From Leifsonia sp. 466MF (GTDB lineage: Bacteria; Actinomycetota; Actinomycetes; Actinomycetales; Microbacteriaceae): a stretch of 64,000 nt of DNA. The notes below the pieces were generated by a model. It had not been told where the DNA came from. It worked only from the letters and a program-made list of their open reading frames with translations, and made no database searches. The position numbers and the translations under genes were made by a program. Positions 8,794-16,996 of the stretch are shown here, piece by piece (position 1 is the stretch's first letter; every line of letters begins with the position of its first letter). The stretch spans positions 2,790,001-2,854,000 of the forward strand of contig NZ_LT629696.1 in the NCBI RefSeq assembly GCF_900100265.1. Reading direction: 5' to 3'.

Positions 8794-8858
8794 GCGGCAT
8801 CCAGGTCACGCAGGCGATCGCCGAGGTGAAGCAGGCGATCATGCGCGGCAAGGCCTGA
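8794..8858 (+). pseudogene. Detached sdhB 3' end (second copy of 56-bp repeat)
   Basis: 8794-8849 is identical to 7484-7539 and continues in the sdhB frame to a stop (ending IMRGKA, TGA at 8856). It is followed 18 bases later by a very strong terminator hairpin. This may be the original end of sdhB before the intervening DNA was inserted or duplicated. Confidence 0.85.
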
Positions 8859-8876
8859 TCGAGCCGCAAACACGTC

Positions 8877-8913
8877 CACGACGGCCCGCTCCGCATCGGA
8901 GCGGGCCGTCGTG
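8877..8913 (+). terminator. Strong terminator, probably the ancestral sdh terminator
   Basis: A perfect 17-bp stem (8877-8893 with 8897-8913) and the three-base loop CAT. It sits between the detached sdhB tail and the intact yihY gene, where a terminator of the sdh operon would be expected. Confidence 0.85.
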
Positions 8914-8939
8914 CATCTCCGAGCGGTACGCCCGCTCGC

Positions 8940-8945
8940 TATCCT
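8940..8945 (+). promoter_or_regulatory. -10 box of leaderless yihY transcript
   Basis: TATCCT is followed by six bases (GACGGC) and the GTG start at 8952. No Shine-Dalgarno is present. The decayed copy at 8462-8476 has the same layout. Confidence 0.5.
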
Positions 8946-8951
8946 GACGGC

Positions 8952-10178
8952 GTGGCCAAGAAGTCCCGAGGCGAGCCCTCCCCGCCGGACCCGGACCTCC
9001 AGCGCGCCGCGGGCAACGTTGAGCCGCACGTGGACGAGTCTCTGCGGGAGCGCCTGGTGGAGCGTGCCGACCCCCTGGTTCGCCGGTTCGAGCGTCCGGT
9101 GGCGCGCGTCTCGGTCTGGGCGAAGTGGGTCAAGGCTCTGCGGCCGTATCGCGTCTACATCAACTACTCGTATTCGGACGGCAACCTGCGCGCGGCTGGG
9201 ATGGGGTACCAGTCGCTCTTCGCGGTGTTCGCCGCGGTGTGGGTGGGATTCTCCGTCGCGAGCTACTGGCTCTCCGGCAACGAGGCGGTGTTCGACGCTC
9301 TCGTTGCCCTGATCAACCGGGCGGTGCCCGGCCTGATCGAAACCAGCGCCACGGTCGGGGTGATCCCCCAGGAGCAACTGCGCAACGCCTCTTCCTTCGG
9401 CTGGACGGGTGTCATCGCCGCCATCGGCCTGATCTGGACCGCGATCGGCTGGCTCTACTACACGCGGCAGGCGGTCCGGGCGGTGTTCCGCCTCAGCCGC
9501 GACACCACCAGCTATGTGCTCCAGAAGGTGCGCGACCTCGGACTCGCGCTCATCTTCGGCGTGCTGTTCGTGCTGTCGGCGCTGCTCACGATCGTCAGCA
9601 CGCAGGCGCTGACGCTCCTTCTGGATCTGACGGGCCTGTCGGACTCGTTCTGGACCAACGCTGCGACGCGTCTCTCGGGTCTCGTCGTGTCGGTCGCGCT
9701 CAACATCGTCACGCTGGGGGCGATGTTCCGCATCATGTCCCGAGTGGCGATCCCGTGGCGCAACCTGTTCTTCGGCGCGCTGCTGGGCGCGCTCGTGCTC
9801 GCCGGGCTGAGCGCCCTCGGTGGTCTGCTTCTCGGGGCCGCCTACAAGAACCCGCTCCTGGCGACCTTCGCCGTCTTCATCGGTCTCCTGCTGTGGTTCA
9901 ACCTCATCTCGCGCGTCATCCTGCTGTCGGCGTCGTGGATCGCCATCGGGATGGCCGACCGCGGCCTCTCGCCGCGCGCCGTCACGCCGGAGGAGGCGGC
10001 CGCGGAGCGCGCCGCGGCCGAGCACGAGGCGCGTGTGCTGGTCGCTCGATCGGAACTGGCGCAGGCACAGGACGATCTGGCGACGGCGAGGTGGTTCTCC
10101 CGGCTGCCCGCGCAGCGCCGCGTCGCCCGGGCGGAGCAGCGGCTGAACGACCTCCTCGACGGAGAACCGGTCGCCTGA
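8952..10178 (+). CDS. YihY/BrkB-family inner-membrane protein
   Basis: A 408-residue polytopic membrane protein of the YihY (UPF0761/BrkB) family. About 70 polar N-terminal residues precede six transmembrane segments between roughly residues 85 and 345. The tail is Ala/Glu/Arg-rich and probably a cytoplasmic coiled coil ([14 protein letters not shown] onward). The signature [15 protein letters not shown] is near the start of helix 1. The molecular function of the family is unsettled. It has its own leaderless promoter; a truncated diverged copy lies just upstream. Confidence 0.85.
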   Translation: MAKKSRGEPSPPDPDLQRAAGNVEPHVDESLRERLVERADPLVRRFERPVARVSVWAKWVKALRPYRVYINYSYSDGNLRAAGMGYQSLFAVFAAVWVGFSVASYWLSGNEAVFDALVALINRAVPGLIETSATVGVIPQEQLRNASSFGWTGVIAAIGLIWTAIGWLYYTRQAVRAVFRLSRDTTSYVLQKVRDLGLALIFGVLFVLSALLTIVSTQALTLLLDLTGLSDSFWTNAATRLSGLVVSVALNIVTLGAMFRIMSRVAIPWRNLFFGALLGALVLAGLSALGGLLLGAAYKNPLLATFAVFIGLLLWFNLISRVILLSASWIAIGMADRGLSPRAVTPEEAAAERAAAEHEARVLVARSELAQAQDDLATARWFSRLPAQRRVARAEQRLNDLLDGEPVA

Positions 10179-10199
10179 ACCGGTGTCGGCCGCCCCCGG

Positions 10200-10205
10200 T
10201 AGGCT
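10200..10205 (+). promoter_or_regulatory. -10 box of leaderless xth transcript
   Basis: TAGGCT is separated by six bases (GGAACC) from the ATG at 10212, the leaderless geometry seen at several genes here. Confidence 0.45.
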
Positions 10206-10211
10206 GGAACC

Positions 10212-11048
10212 ATGCCCTCGAGTCGCTTGCGCATCGCCACGATCAACGCCAACGGCATCCGCGCCGCCTTCCGCAAGGGCATGGGCGCCTGGCTCGACGG
10301 GCGCGACGTCGACATCCTCGCCATCCAGGAGGTCCGGGCCTCGTCCGAAGACCTTCAGGGGCTCCTCGGCGACGAGTGGGACATCGTCCACGACCCGGCC
10401 ACGGCCAAGGGCCGTGCGGGAGTGGCGATCGCGAGCAGGCACCGTGCATCCATCCACCGCGTGGAGCTCGGCCCGAGCGAGTTCGACAGCGCGGGCCGCT
10501 GGCTGGAGGCCGACTACGAGGTCGGCGGCACGGTGATCACCGTCGTCAGCGCGTACGTCCACTCGGGCGAGGCCGGCACGGAGAAGCAGACCGAGAAATA
10601 CCGCTTCCTCGACGCGATGGAGGCGCGGCTTCCCGAGTTGCAGAAGCACAACGAGCTCGCCGTGGTGATGGGCGACCTCAACGTCGGCCACCGCACGCTC
10701 GACATCCGCAACTGGAAGGGCAACGTCAAGCGCGCCGGCTTCCTGCCGGAGGAGCGGGAGTACTTCGACCGCATCCTCGGCGCCGAAGGCGACCCGGCCT
10801 ACAACGCCGGCGCCGGGCTCGGCTGGGTCGACGTCGTCCGCAAGCACGCGGGCGAGGTCGAGGGCCCGTACACATGGTGGTCGTGGCGAGGCAAGGCGTT
10901 CGACAACGACACCGGATGGCGCATCGACTACCAGCTGGCGACCCCCGCACTCGCGGAGCGGGTCACAGGCTGGTCGGTCGACCGTGCGGCCGCCTACGAC
11001 GAGCGATGGTCGGACCACACGCCTGTGGTCGTCGACTACGCGCTCTGA
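10212..11048 (+). CDS. xth: Exodeoxyribonuclease III
   Basis: AP endonuclease and 3'-5' exonuclease of the EEP superfamily, for base-excision repair in the cytoplasm. The 278 residues contain the ordered metal and catalytic motifs: INANGIRAA, the metal-binding Glu in IQEVRA, GDLNVGH, and the C-terminal RIDYQLATP and [10 protein letters not shown]. Length is normal. The start is supported by a leaderless promoter. trpS follows 44 bases downstream, possibly in the same transcript. Confidence 0.93.
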   Translation: MPSSRLRIATINANGIRAAFRKGMGAWLDGRDVDILAIQEVRASSEDLQGLLGDEWDIVHDPATAKGRAGVAIASRHRASIHRVELGPSEFDSAGRWLEADYEVGGTVITVVSAYVHSGEAGTEKQTEKYRFLDAMEARLPELQKHNELAVVMGDLNVGHRTLDIRNWKGNVKRAGFLPEEREYFDRILGAEGDPAYNAGAGLGWVDVVRKHAGEVEGPYTWWSWRGKAFDNDTGWRIDYQLATPALAERVTGWSVDRAAAYDERWSDHTPVVVDYAL

Positions 11049-11092
11049 CGGCCCTAAGCCTCCGCATCCCTCCAGATTTCGAAAGCAGAACC

Positions 11093-12103
11093 ATGACAAC
11101 CCTCCCCCGCCTCTACTCCGGCATGCAGCCGTCGGCCGACTCGCTGCACCTCGGCAATTACATCGGCGCACTCCTGCAGTGGAAAGAGCTGCAGAGCACG
11201 CACGACGCGTTCTTCTCCGTCGTCGACCTGCACGCCATCACGGTGGCGCAGGATCCGGCGGAACTGCGTGAGAAGACGCGCCGCACGGCGGCGCAGTACA
11301 TCGCTGCCGGGATCGACCCGTCCGCCTCCACCCTCTACGTGCAGTCCCACGTGCCCGCGCACGCGCAGCTGGCCTGGGTGTTGAACACGATCACCGGCTT
11401 CGGCGAGGCGTCGCGGATGACGCAGTTCAAGGACAAGTCGCAGAAGCAGGGCGCCGACGCGACCTCGGTCGGACTCTTCGCGTACCCGGTGCTGATGGCT
11501 GCGGACATCCTGCTCTACGACACCGAGATCGTGCCCGTGGGCGACGACCAGCGCCAGCATGTCGAGCTGACGCGCGACCTGGCCGAGCGCTTCAACAGCC
11601 GCTTCGGCCAGACGTTCGTCGTGCCGCAGGCGATGATCCTGAAGGACAGCGCCCGCATCTACGACCTCCAGAACCCGGAGTCGAAGATGTCGAAGTCCGC
11701 CGAGTCGGGCGCCGGCATCATCTGGATGCTCGACGAACCGGATGTGACGCGCAAGAAGATCATGCGCGCGGTCACCGACACCGACGGCGTCGTGTCGTTC
11801 GACCGCGAGGGCAAGCCGGGCATCTCCAACCTGCTCTCGATCTTCTCGGCGCTCAGCGGCCGCTCGATCGAGGCCATCGAGCTGGAGTACGAGGGCAAGG
11901 GCTACGGCGACTTCAAGAAGGGCCTCGTCGAGGTGGTGGTCGAGGAGTTCGCTCCCATCCGCCAGTGCGCGCTCGACCTTCTCGCCGACCCCGCCGAGCT
12001 CGACCGCATTCTCGCGGTCAACGCCGAGCGCGCAAGCGAGGTCGCCGAGGGCACCCTCGAGAAGGCGTACGACCGCATCGGCTTCCTTCGGCGAGCCCGC
12101 TGA
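11093..12103 (+). CDS. trpS: Tryptophanyl-tRNA synthetase
   Basis: Class I synthetase that charges tRNA-Trp. The 336 residues carry the HIGH-equivalent [10 protein letters not shown] near residue 18 and the KMSKS loop ([13 protein letters not shown]) near residue 200. AVTDTDG and the TrpRS C-terminal helices are present. The long open frame continuing upstream of 11093 is chance high-GC sequence. The stop overlaps the next start as TGATG, so the acetyltransferase and phosphatase genes are probably co-transcribed. No T-box or attenuator is visible in the 44-base gap before it. Confidence 0.96.
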   Translation: MTTLPRLYSGMQPSADSLHLGNYIGALLQWKELQSTHDAFFSVVDLHAITVAQDPAELREKTRRTAAQYIAAGIDPSASTLYVQSHVPAHAQLAWVLNTITGFGEASRMTQFKDKSQKQGADATSVGLFAYPVLMAADILLYDTEIVPVGDDQRQHVELTRDLAERFNSRFGQTFVVPQAMILKDSARIYDLQNPESKMSKSAESGAGIIWMLDEPDVTRKKIMRAVTDTDGVVSFDREGKPGISNLLSIFSALSGRSIEAIELEYEGKGYGDFKKGLVEVVVEEFAPIRQCALDLLADPAELDRILAVNAERASEVAEGTLEKAYDRIGFLRRAR

Positions 12104-12696
12104 TGCCGGCGCCGGTCGTCCTGACGGGCGCGCGGGTGACGCTCTCGACGCCCGGGCACGCGGATGTCGACCGGATCGCCGAGGTCTGCGCCGACCCGGC
12201 CATCGCCCGCTGGACGACCGTGCCGTCGCCGTACACGCGCGAGAACGCCGTGGGATTCGTGACGAGTGTCGTCCCCGACGGCTGGGCGAGCGGCCGGGTC
12301 TGCACGTGGGCGGTCCGTGTCGATGACGTGCTGCTCGGCATGATCAGCATCGGCGATATCCGCGAGCACCAGGGCGAGATCGGCTACTGGATGGCGCCGG
12401 AGGCCCGCGGGAAGGGCATCATGTCCGAGGCCACAGCGCTGGTCGTCGACTACGGCTTCGCTCCGGCTCCGGGCGGACTCGCCCTGCGAAAGCTGGTGTG
12501 GCGTGCTCTCGCCGGGAACGCCGCGAGCGCCGCCGTCGCCCGCCGTGCCGGCTTCCGCTGGGACGGCATCGTGCCGGGCGGTGCCGAGCAGCGCGGCGAG
12601 CGGTTCGATGAGTGGCGTGGAACCCTCCTGCCGCAGGACGCCGGACGGCCTGCGGGCGACTGGCCCGATGTCTCGTTCGTCCAGGTTCCGGCGTGA
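12103..12696 (+). CDS. GNAT-family N-acetyltransferase (RimJ/RimL-like)
   Basis: A 197-residue acetyl-CoA-dependent transferase of the RimJ/RimL subgroup. The fold reads as an N-terminal strand-helix pair, then IGDI and EIGYWMAPEARGKGIMSEA (the acetyl-CoA-binding R/Q-x-x-G-x-G/A loop), then the AVARRAGFRWDG segment typical of the last helix and strand. The substrate may be an amino group of a protein, amino acid or drug and cannot be told from sequence. The ATG overlaps the trpS stop, and the gene ends overlapping the phosphatase start by four bases (GTGA). Confidence 0.85.
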   Translation: MPAPVVLTGARVTLSTPGHADVDRIAEVCADPAIARWTTVPSPYTRENAVGFVTSVVPDGWASGRVCTWAVRVDDVLLGMISIGDIREHQGEIGYWMAPEARGKGIMSEATALVVDYGFAPAPGGLALRKLVWRALAGNAASAAVARRAGFRWDGIVPGGAEQRGERFDEWRGTLLPQDAGRPAGDWPDVSFVQVPA

Positions 12697-13424
12697 GCGA
12701 CATCCGCGTCGTCCTGTTCGACCTCGACGACACCCTGTTCGCGCACCGGGCGGCCGTCGAGGCGGGCATCCTGCGGTTTGCCGAGACGCTCGGGCCGCCC
12801 TACGGCACGGCCGAGGCAGACGAGGTCGTGACTCTCTGGCACGATCTCGAGGAGGAGCACTACCACTCGTACCTCGCGGGTGACCTGGACTTCGAGGGGC
12901 AGCGGCAGGCGCGCGCCCGCGACTTCGCGGCCCGCCACGGCGTCGAGCTGGACGACGCCCAGGCGAGCGCCTGGTTCGCCGACTACTTCGAGCACTACGT
13001 GGCCGCCTGGTCGCTGCACGACGACGCCCTCCCTGCCCTGGATGCACTGGAAGCCGCCCTCCCCGGTGTCCGCTTCGGCCTCATCACGAACGGCGACCTG
13101 GCCTTCCAGGGCCGGAAGGTGGAGGCAGTCGGGCTCGACGCTCGCATGGAGCACCTGATCGCCTCCGGCGAGGTCGGCGTGGCCAAGCCCGACGCGGCGA
13201 TCTTCCACGCGGCGTGTGACGCCTTCAGCGTGCGACCGGATCAGGCCGCCTACGTGGGTGACCGGCTCCGCACGGACGCGATCGGGAGCGCACGGGCCGG
13301 CCTCACCGGGGTGTGGCTCAACCGGCGGAATGCCGTCCCCTCCCCCGAGGACGAACTCGACGCGGCCACCGCCGGCGTCCGGACCATCGCCTCGCTCGCC
13401 GAGCTCGCTCCGCTCCTGGCCTGA
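12693..13424 (+). CDS. HAD-superfamily hydrolase
   Basis: A 243-residue phosphatase-type HAD protein. Motif I is VLFDLDDTLF with the nucleophile and acid Asp pair, motif II is the Thr in LITNGD, motif III is the Lys in VAKPDAAIF, and motif IV is YVGDRLRTD. A helical cap lies between motifs I and II (subfamily IA, YjjG-like). It may remove phosphate from nucleotides or sugar phosphates. GTG start overlapping the GNAT stop; last gene of the trpS cluster. Confidence 0.88.
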   Translation: MSDIRVVLFDLDDTLFAHRAAVEAGILRFAETLGPPYGTAEADEVVTLWHDLEEEHYHSYLAGDLDFEGQRQARARDFAARHGVELDDAQASAWFADYFEHYVAAWSLHDDALPALDALEAALPGVRFGLITNGDLAFQGRKVEAVGLDARMEHLIASGEVGVAKPDAAIFHAACDAFSVRPDQAAYVGDRLRTDAIGSARAGLTGVWLNRRNAVPSPEDELDAATAGVRTIASLAELAPLLA

Positions 13425-13554
13425 TCGAGGAGCTACGTGCGATGAATGGCGGAGCGATCATCCGCGACTTCAGGTTTTCGACCCACACTGGTGACAGGGA
13501 TTCTTGAACACGTTCTCCGGCCTTGCCCCAAGGACACACGCTCGCAGGGGTGCT

Positions 13555-14286
13555 CTAGAGTTTTCCGAGCAGCGCCGTTGCCGCTGCAACGAGCCCTGCA
13601 CTGATGAGGTTCGCCGTGGTACCGTTCGCCAGGTCGGCGACCCACCTCACGGTTCGTCTCACCCACGGATCCTGTAGGTTCTGCTCCTCTACTGCTCTCG
13701 ACAGCGTCTCAGCAGCCTCTTCCAGGTGCTGCGCGAGTTCGCCTTCATGACGCAATGACTCACGATGCAAGCTGAGAGCGAGTTTGCTCACGTCCCGTTC
13801 AATGACGGTCCACTCGTATGTGATCTTCCCGTTGTTCACAAGGTCGCCGTCGCCGAGGTGGGTCGGGCCGTTGAAGGTGATTGACCTCGGCTCCTCGGGT
13901 TCGCGCGGAGACCAGCGTTCATAGGAATCGGGGGTCAGCGCCGCGGTCCGCGGCAGAGAGTTCCAGATGACACCGTCCGTGATGACTGTGAAGTTCGGCA
14001 CGGTCAGCCATCCATGCGCTACCGCATACTCGATTACACGAAGGATTTCAGCATGCGTCCAGCCGAACGAGAGCCAGAGCGCAGGCGGAAGCGTCATTGG
14101 ACGGTCCGGACCACCGCAATAGCCGCGCAGACTCCCGATCAGATAATCGGCCATCTCATCGAGCACATCTTCCGAAAGTACCGTTTGTGAGTAATGGAGA
14201 TACCGTCTTCTAGCCACCACGATGAGCGGCGTGGCAAGGGCGACGAGAATTACCACGAAGCCCCACGTAGACCATAGGTCGTTCAT
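13555..14286 (-). CDS. Membrane-anchored protein of unknown function
   Basis: A 243-residue protein with one N-terminal transmembrane helix (residues ~6-26) and a cytoplasmic body. The middle has a winged-helix-like stretch (SFGWTHAEILRVIEYAVAHGWL) and then a beta segment. The C-terminal third is a long polar helix (KLALSLHRESLRHEGELAQ onward) ending in an Ala/Gly-rich hydrophobic tail. I do not recognise the family. The ATG at 14286 gives the membrane segment; an upstream extension in frame looks non-coding. Codon use is less G/C-extreme than in its neighbours, which hints at acquisition. No partner genes are adjacent. Confidence 0.6.
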   Translation of the reverse strand: MNDLWSTWGFVVILVALATPLIVVARRRYLHYSQTVLSEDVLDEMADYLIGSLRGYCGGPDRPMTLPPALWLSFGWTHAEILRVIEYAVAHGWLTVPNFTVITDGVIWNSLPRTAALTPDSYERWSPREPEEPRSITFNGPTHLGDGDLVNNGKITYEWTVIERDVSKLALSLHRESLRHEGELAQHLEEAAETLSRAVEEQNLQDPWVRRTVRWVADLANGTTANLISAGLVAAATALLGKL

Positions 14287-14381
14287 CGTCCCCAATCCTT
14301 TCAGCTCCGAACAGAATAGGACCGGCCTCCGACGTGGCGCCGCTGGCCCGCAATGGACGTGCGTGCGCCAGGGGGCTGACG

Positions 14382-14419
14382 CGACACGCCGTCGGCGAGA
14401 GCGCCCGGACGGCGTGTCG
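14382..14419 (-). terminator. Second hairpin downstream of glpK
   Basis: A perfect 12-bp inverted repeat, CGACACGCCGTC at 14382-14393 and its complement at 14408-14419, with a 14-base loop. It lies 27 bp beyond the first glpK hairpin and may be a back-up terminator. Confidence 0.5.
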
Positions 14420-14445
14420 TGGCAACAAGCTCGGCGCCTGAACGG

Positions 14446-14481
14446 CGAAGCGCCGCCCGGCGGATGCCGGACGGCGCTTCG
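14446..14481 (-). terminator. Terminator after glpK
   Basis: A 10-bp stem, CGAAGCGCCG at 14446-14455 with CGGCGCTTCG at 14472-14481, extended by an inner CCGG/CCGG pair after one mismatch. It sits 13 bases after the glpK stop. Confidence 0.7.
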
Positions 14482-14494
14482 TGGAGTGGACGGC

Positions 14495-16015
14495 TCAAGC
14501 GTTGCGCACGTCGTCGTCGACCCAGTCGAAGGTCTTCGTGACGGCCTTCTTCCAGAGACGGATCTGACGGTCGCGCTCCTCCGCATCCATGTTCGGGGTC
14601 CAGCGGCTGTCCTCCTGCCAGTTCTTGCGCAGGTCGTCGAGGTCCGACCAGAACCCGACCGCGAGTCCGGCGGCGTACGCGGCACCGAGGGCGGTCGTCT
14701 CCGCGACGACCGGACGGATCACCGGGACGCCGAGGATGTCGGCCTGGAACTGCATGAGCAGGTTGTTGGCGATCATGCCGCCGTCGACCTTGAGCTCCGT
14801 GAGGTCGACGCCCGAGTCCGCGTTGACGGCGTCCAGCACCTCGCGGGTCTGGAAGGCCGTGGCCTCCAGCACCGCGCGGGCGATGTGGCCCTTGTTCACG
14901 TAACGGGTGAGTCCGACGAGCGCACCGCGCGCGTCCGCCCGCCAGTACGGGGCGAACAGGCCCGAGAACGCCGGCACGAAGTACGCGCCACCGTTGTCGT
15001 CGACCGTCTTGGCGAGCTCCTCGATCTCCGGCGCGCTCGAGATGATCCCGAGGTTGTCGCGCAGCCACTGCACCAGCGAGCCGGTGACAGCGATCGAACC
15101 TTCCAGCGCGTAGTGCGGCGCCGCGTCCCCGAGCTTGTAGCCGAGGGTCGTCAGCAGACCGTTCTTCGAGTGGACGATCTCCTCACCGGTGTTGAAGATG
15201 AGGAAGTTGCCGGTGCCGTACGTGTTCTTGGACTCGCCGGTGTCGAACGCAGCCTGGCCGAAGGTCGCGGCCTGCTGGTCGCCGAGGATGCCGGCGACGG
15301 GCACCTCGCGGAGGAGGCTGGACGCCTCGACCTGGCCGTAGACCTCGGACGAGCTCTTGATCGCGGGGAGCATCGACTTCGGCACCCCGAACACCTCGAG
15401 GATGTCGTCGCGCCAGCTCAGCGTCTCGAGGTCCATGAACAGCGTGCGGGAGGCGTTGGTCACGTCGGTGGCGTGCACACCGCCGTCCGGGCCACCGGTG
15501 AGGTTCCAGAGCACCCAGGTGTCGGTCGTGCCGAACAGCAGGTCGCCCGCCTCGGCGCGCTCGCGGGCGCCCTCGACGTTCTCCAGGATCCACACGATCT
15601 TGGTGCCGGAGAAGTAGGTCGCCAGCGGGAGGCCGACGATCTGCTTGAAGCGCTCCGTGCCGCCGTCGGCCGCCAGGCGGTCGACGATCGGCTGCGTGCG
15701 GGTGTCCTGCCAGACGATGGCGTTGTAGACCGGCTCGCCGGTGTTCTTGTCCCACACCACCGCGGTCTCGCGCTGGTTGGTGATGCCGACCGCCGCGATG
15801 TCGTGGCGGGTCAGGTCGGCCTTGGAGAGCGCCTGGCCGATGACCTCGCGGGTGTTGTTCCAGATCTCGACCGGGTTGTGCTCGACCCATCCGGCCTTCG
15901 GGAAGATCTGCTCGTGCTCCAGCTGTCCGGTCGAGACGATCGACCCGGACTTGTCGAAGATGATCGCCCGGGTGCTGGTCGTGCCCTGATCGATGGCGAC
16001 GACGTAGTCGGCCAT
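14495..16015 (-). CDS. glpK: Glycerol kinase
   Basis: Phosphorylates glycerol to sn-glycerol 3-phosphate, trapping substrate that enters through GlpF. The 506-residue FGGY kinase has [10 protein letters not shown] at the N-terminus (ATP phosphate binding), [10 protein letters not shown] (glycerol contacts), the GDQQAA and NTYGTGNF motifs, and [11 protein letters not shown] near the end. Normal length. It lies 72 bases after glpF, behind a hairpin that could lower read-through. AAAGGAGT precedes the ATG. Confidence 0.95.
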   Translation of the reverse strand: MADYVVAIDQGTTSTRAIIFDKSGSIVSTGQLEHEQIFPKAGWVEHNPVEIWNNTREVIGQALSKADLTRHDIAAVGITNQRETAVVWDKNTGEPVYNAIVWQDTRTQPIVDRLAADGGTERFKQIVGLPLATYFSGTKIVWILENVEGARERAEAGDLLFGTTDTWVLWNLTGGPDGGVHATDVTNASRTLFMDLETLSWRDDILEVFGVPKSMLPAIKSSSEVYGQVEASSLLREVPVAGILGDQQAATFGQAAFDTGESKNTYGTGNFLIFNTGEEIVHSKNGLLTTLGYKLGDAAPHYALEGSIAVTGSLVQWLRDNLGIISSAPEIEELAKTVDDNGGAYFVPAFSGLFAPYWRADARGALVGLTRYVNKGHIARAVLEATAFQTREVLDAVNADSGVDLTELKVDGGMIANNLLMQFQADILGVPVIRPVVAETTALGAAYAAGLAVGFWSDLDDLRKNWQEDSRWTPNMDAEERDRQIRLWKKAVTKTFDWVDDDVRNA

Positions 16016-16051
16016 AGGTAACTCCTTTGTTCTTTGGGGGTGGAACGGAGA

Positions 16052-16082
16052 GGGGCCGGCGGGATCGCTCCCGGCCGGCCCC
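16052..16082 (-). terminator. Intercistronic hairpin between glpF and glpK
   Basis: GGGGCCGGC-GGGA (16052-16064) pairs with TCCC-GGCCGGCCCC (16069-16082) with one bulged base and a four-base loop. Such a stem between two operon genes may attenuate transcription or protect the upstream message. It is not followed by a U-tract. Confidence 0.5.
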
Positions 16083-16087
16083 CGATG

Positions 16088-16864
16088 TCACTTGATGAGC
16101 GGGAGGAGCACCAGCGCGAGCCATCCGGCGATCAGACCGCCGATGATCGGGCCGACGATGGGCACCCACGAGTAGGCCCAGTCGCTCGAGCCCTTGCCCT
16201 TGATCGGGAGGATCGCGTGAGCGATGCGAGGACCGAGGTCACGAGCAGGGTTGATGGCGTACCCGGTCGGACCACCGAGGCTCGCACCGATGCCGATCAC
16301 GAGGAGGGCGACGGGGAGAGCGCCGAGGGCGGCGAGGCCGGCCGCCTGGCCGGGCTGGTGGCCGAACGCGATCACCACGAAGACCAGCACGAACGTGCCG
16401 ATGATCTCGGTGACCAGGTTCCAGCCGTAGCTGCGGATGGCCGGGCCGGTCGAGAAGACGCCGAGCTTGTTCGCCGGGTCCGGCTCCTCGTCGAAGTGCC
16501 GCTTGTACGCCAGGAACGTCAGCACGGCGCCGATGATCGCGCCGATCAGCTGGGCCAGGATGTACAGCAGCACCGTGATGAAGTTGACCGGCACCAGGGT
16601 GTGCGCCGCCGCGGAGCCGAATGTCTTGGCGCCGTTGGCGACGAGTCCGAGGGTCACAGCCGGGTTGAGGTGCGCTCCCGAGTTGTAGGCCACGACCACA
16701 CCCGAGAACACCGCGATGCCCCAACCGAAGTTGACCATCAGGAACCCGCCGTTGAAGCCCTTGTTCTTGATGAGGGCGACGTTCGCCACGACACCGGTAC
16801 CGAGCAGGACCAGCATTGCTGTGCCCACCAGCTCGGACAGGAAATCTACACCGATATTGTCCAC
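16088..16864 (-). CDS. glpF: Glycerol facilitator (aquaglyceroporin)
   Basis: Channel of the MIP family for passive glycerol entry. The 258 residues form six transmembrane helices with the two NPA half-helix motifs HLNPAVTLG and YAINPARDLGPR. The Asp after the second NPA and the Tyr/Gly pair before it are typical of glycerol channels rather than pure water channels. The start is the GTG at 16864. A TGCAC-N4-GTGCA operator lies 119 bp upstream, so glpFK can be controlled independently of glpD. Confidence 0.92.
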   Translation of the reverse strand: MDNIGVDFLSELVGTAMLVLLGTGVVANVALIKNKGFNGGFLMVNFGWGIAVFSGVVVAYNSGAHLNPAVTLGLVANGAKTFGSAAAHTLVPVNFITVLLYILAQLIGAIIGAVLTFLAYKRHFDEEPDPANKLGVFSTGPAIRSYGWNLVTEIIGTFVLVFVVIAFGHQPGQAAGLAALGALPVALLVIGIGASLGGPTGYAINPARDLGPRIAHAILPIKGKGSSDWAYSWVPIVGPIIGGLIAGWLALVLLPLIK

Positions 16865-16982
16865 GTTGACCTTCCAGTTGTTCAGTTGACCCGCACCCTG
16901 TTGTGCGTTCTGGTGTGGCTCTTGTCAGGGTGGGCATTTGAACGCTATTGCGGTCACGCCCACCGTGACAAGAACCGTGTCA

Positions 16983-16996
16983 TGCACGTTCGTGCA
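16983..16996. promoter_or_regulatory. Operator TGCAC-N4-GTGCA upstream of glpFK
   Basis: TGCACGTTCGTGCA; with flanking bases the arms extend to ATGCAC/GTGCAT. It lies directly after the glpD coding sequence, whose stop codon begins at 16999 and ends at 16997, and 119 bp upstream of glpF. The same dyad recurs at 18818-18831 in the glpD-regulator gap, so both are likely sites for the SorC-type regulator. Confidence 0.6.

Noticed and set aside
9125..11092. Long upstream extension of trpS (open frame from 9125)
   Set aside because: It would overlap yihY and xth completely. The TrpRS family N-terminus begins at 11093.
11049..11092. T-box or attenuator before trpS
   Set aside because: The gap is only 44 bases and has no specifier loop, T-box sequence or terminator stem.
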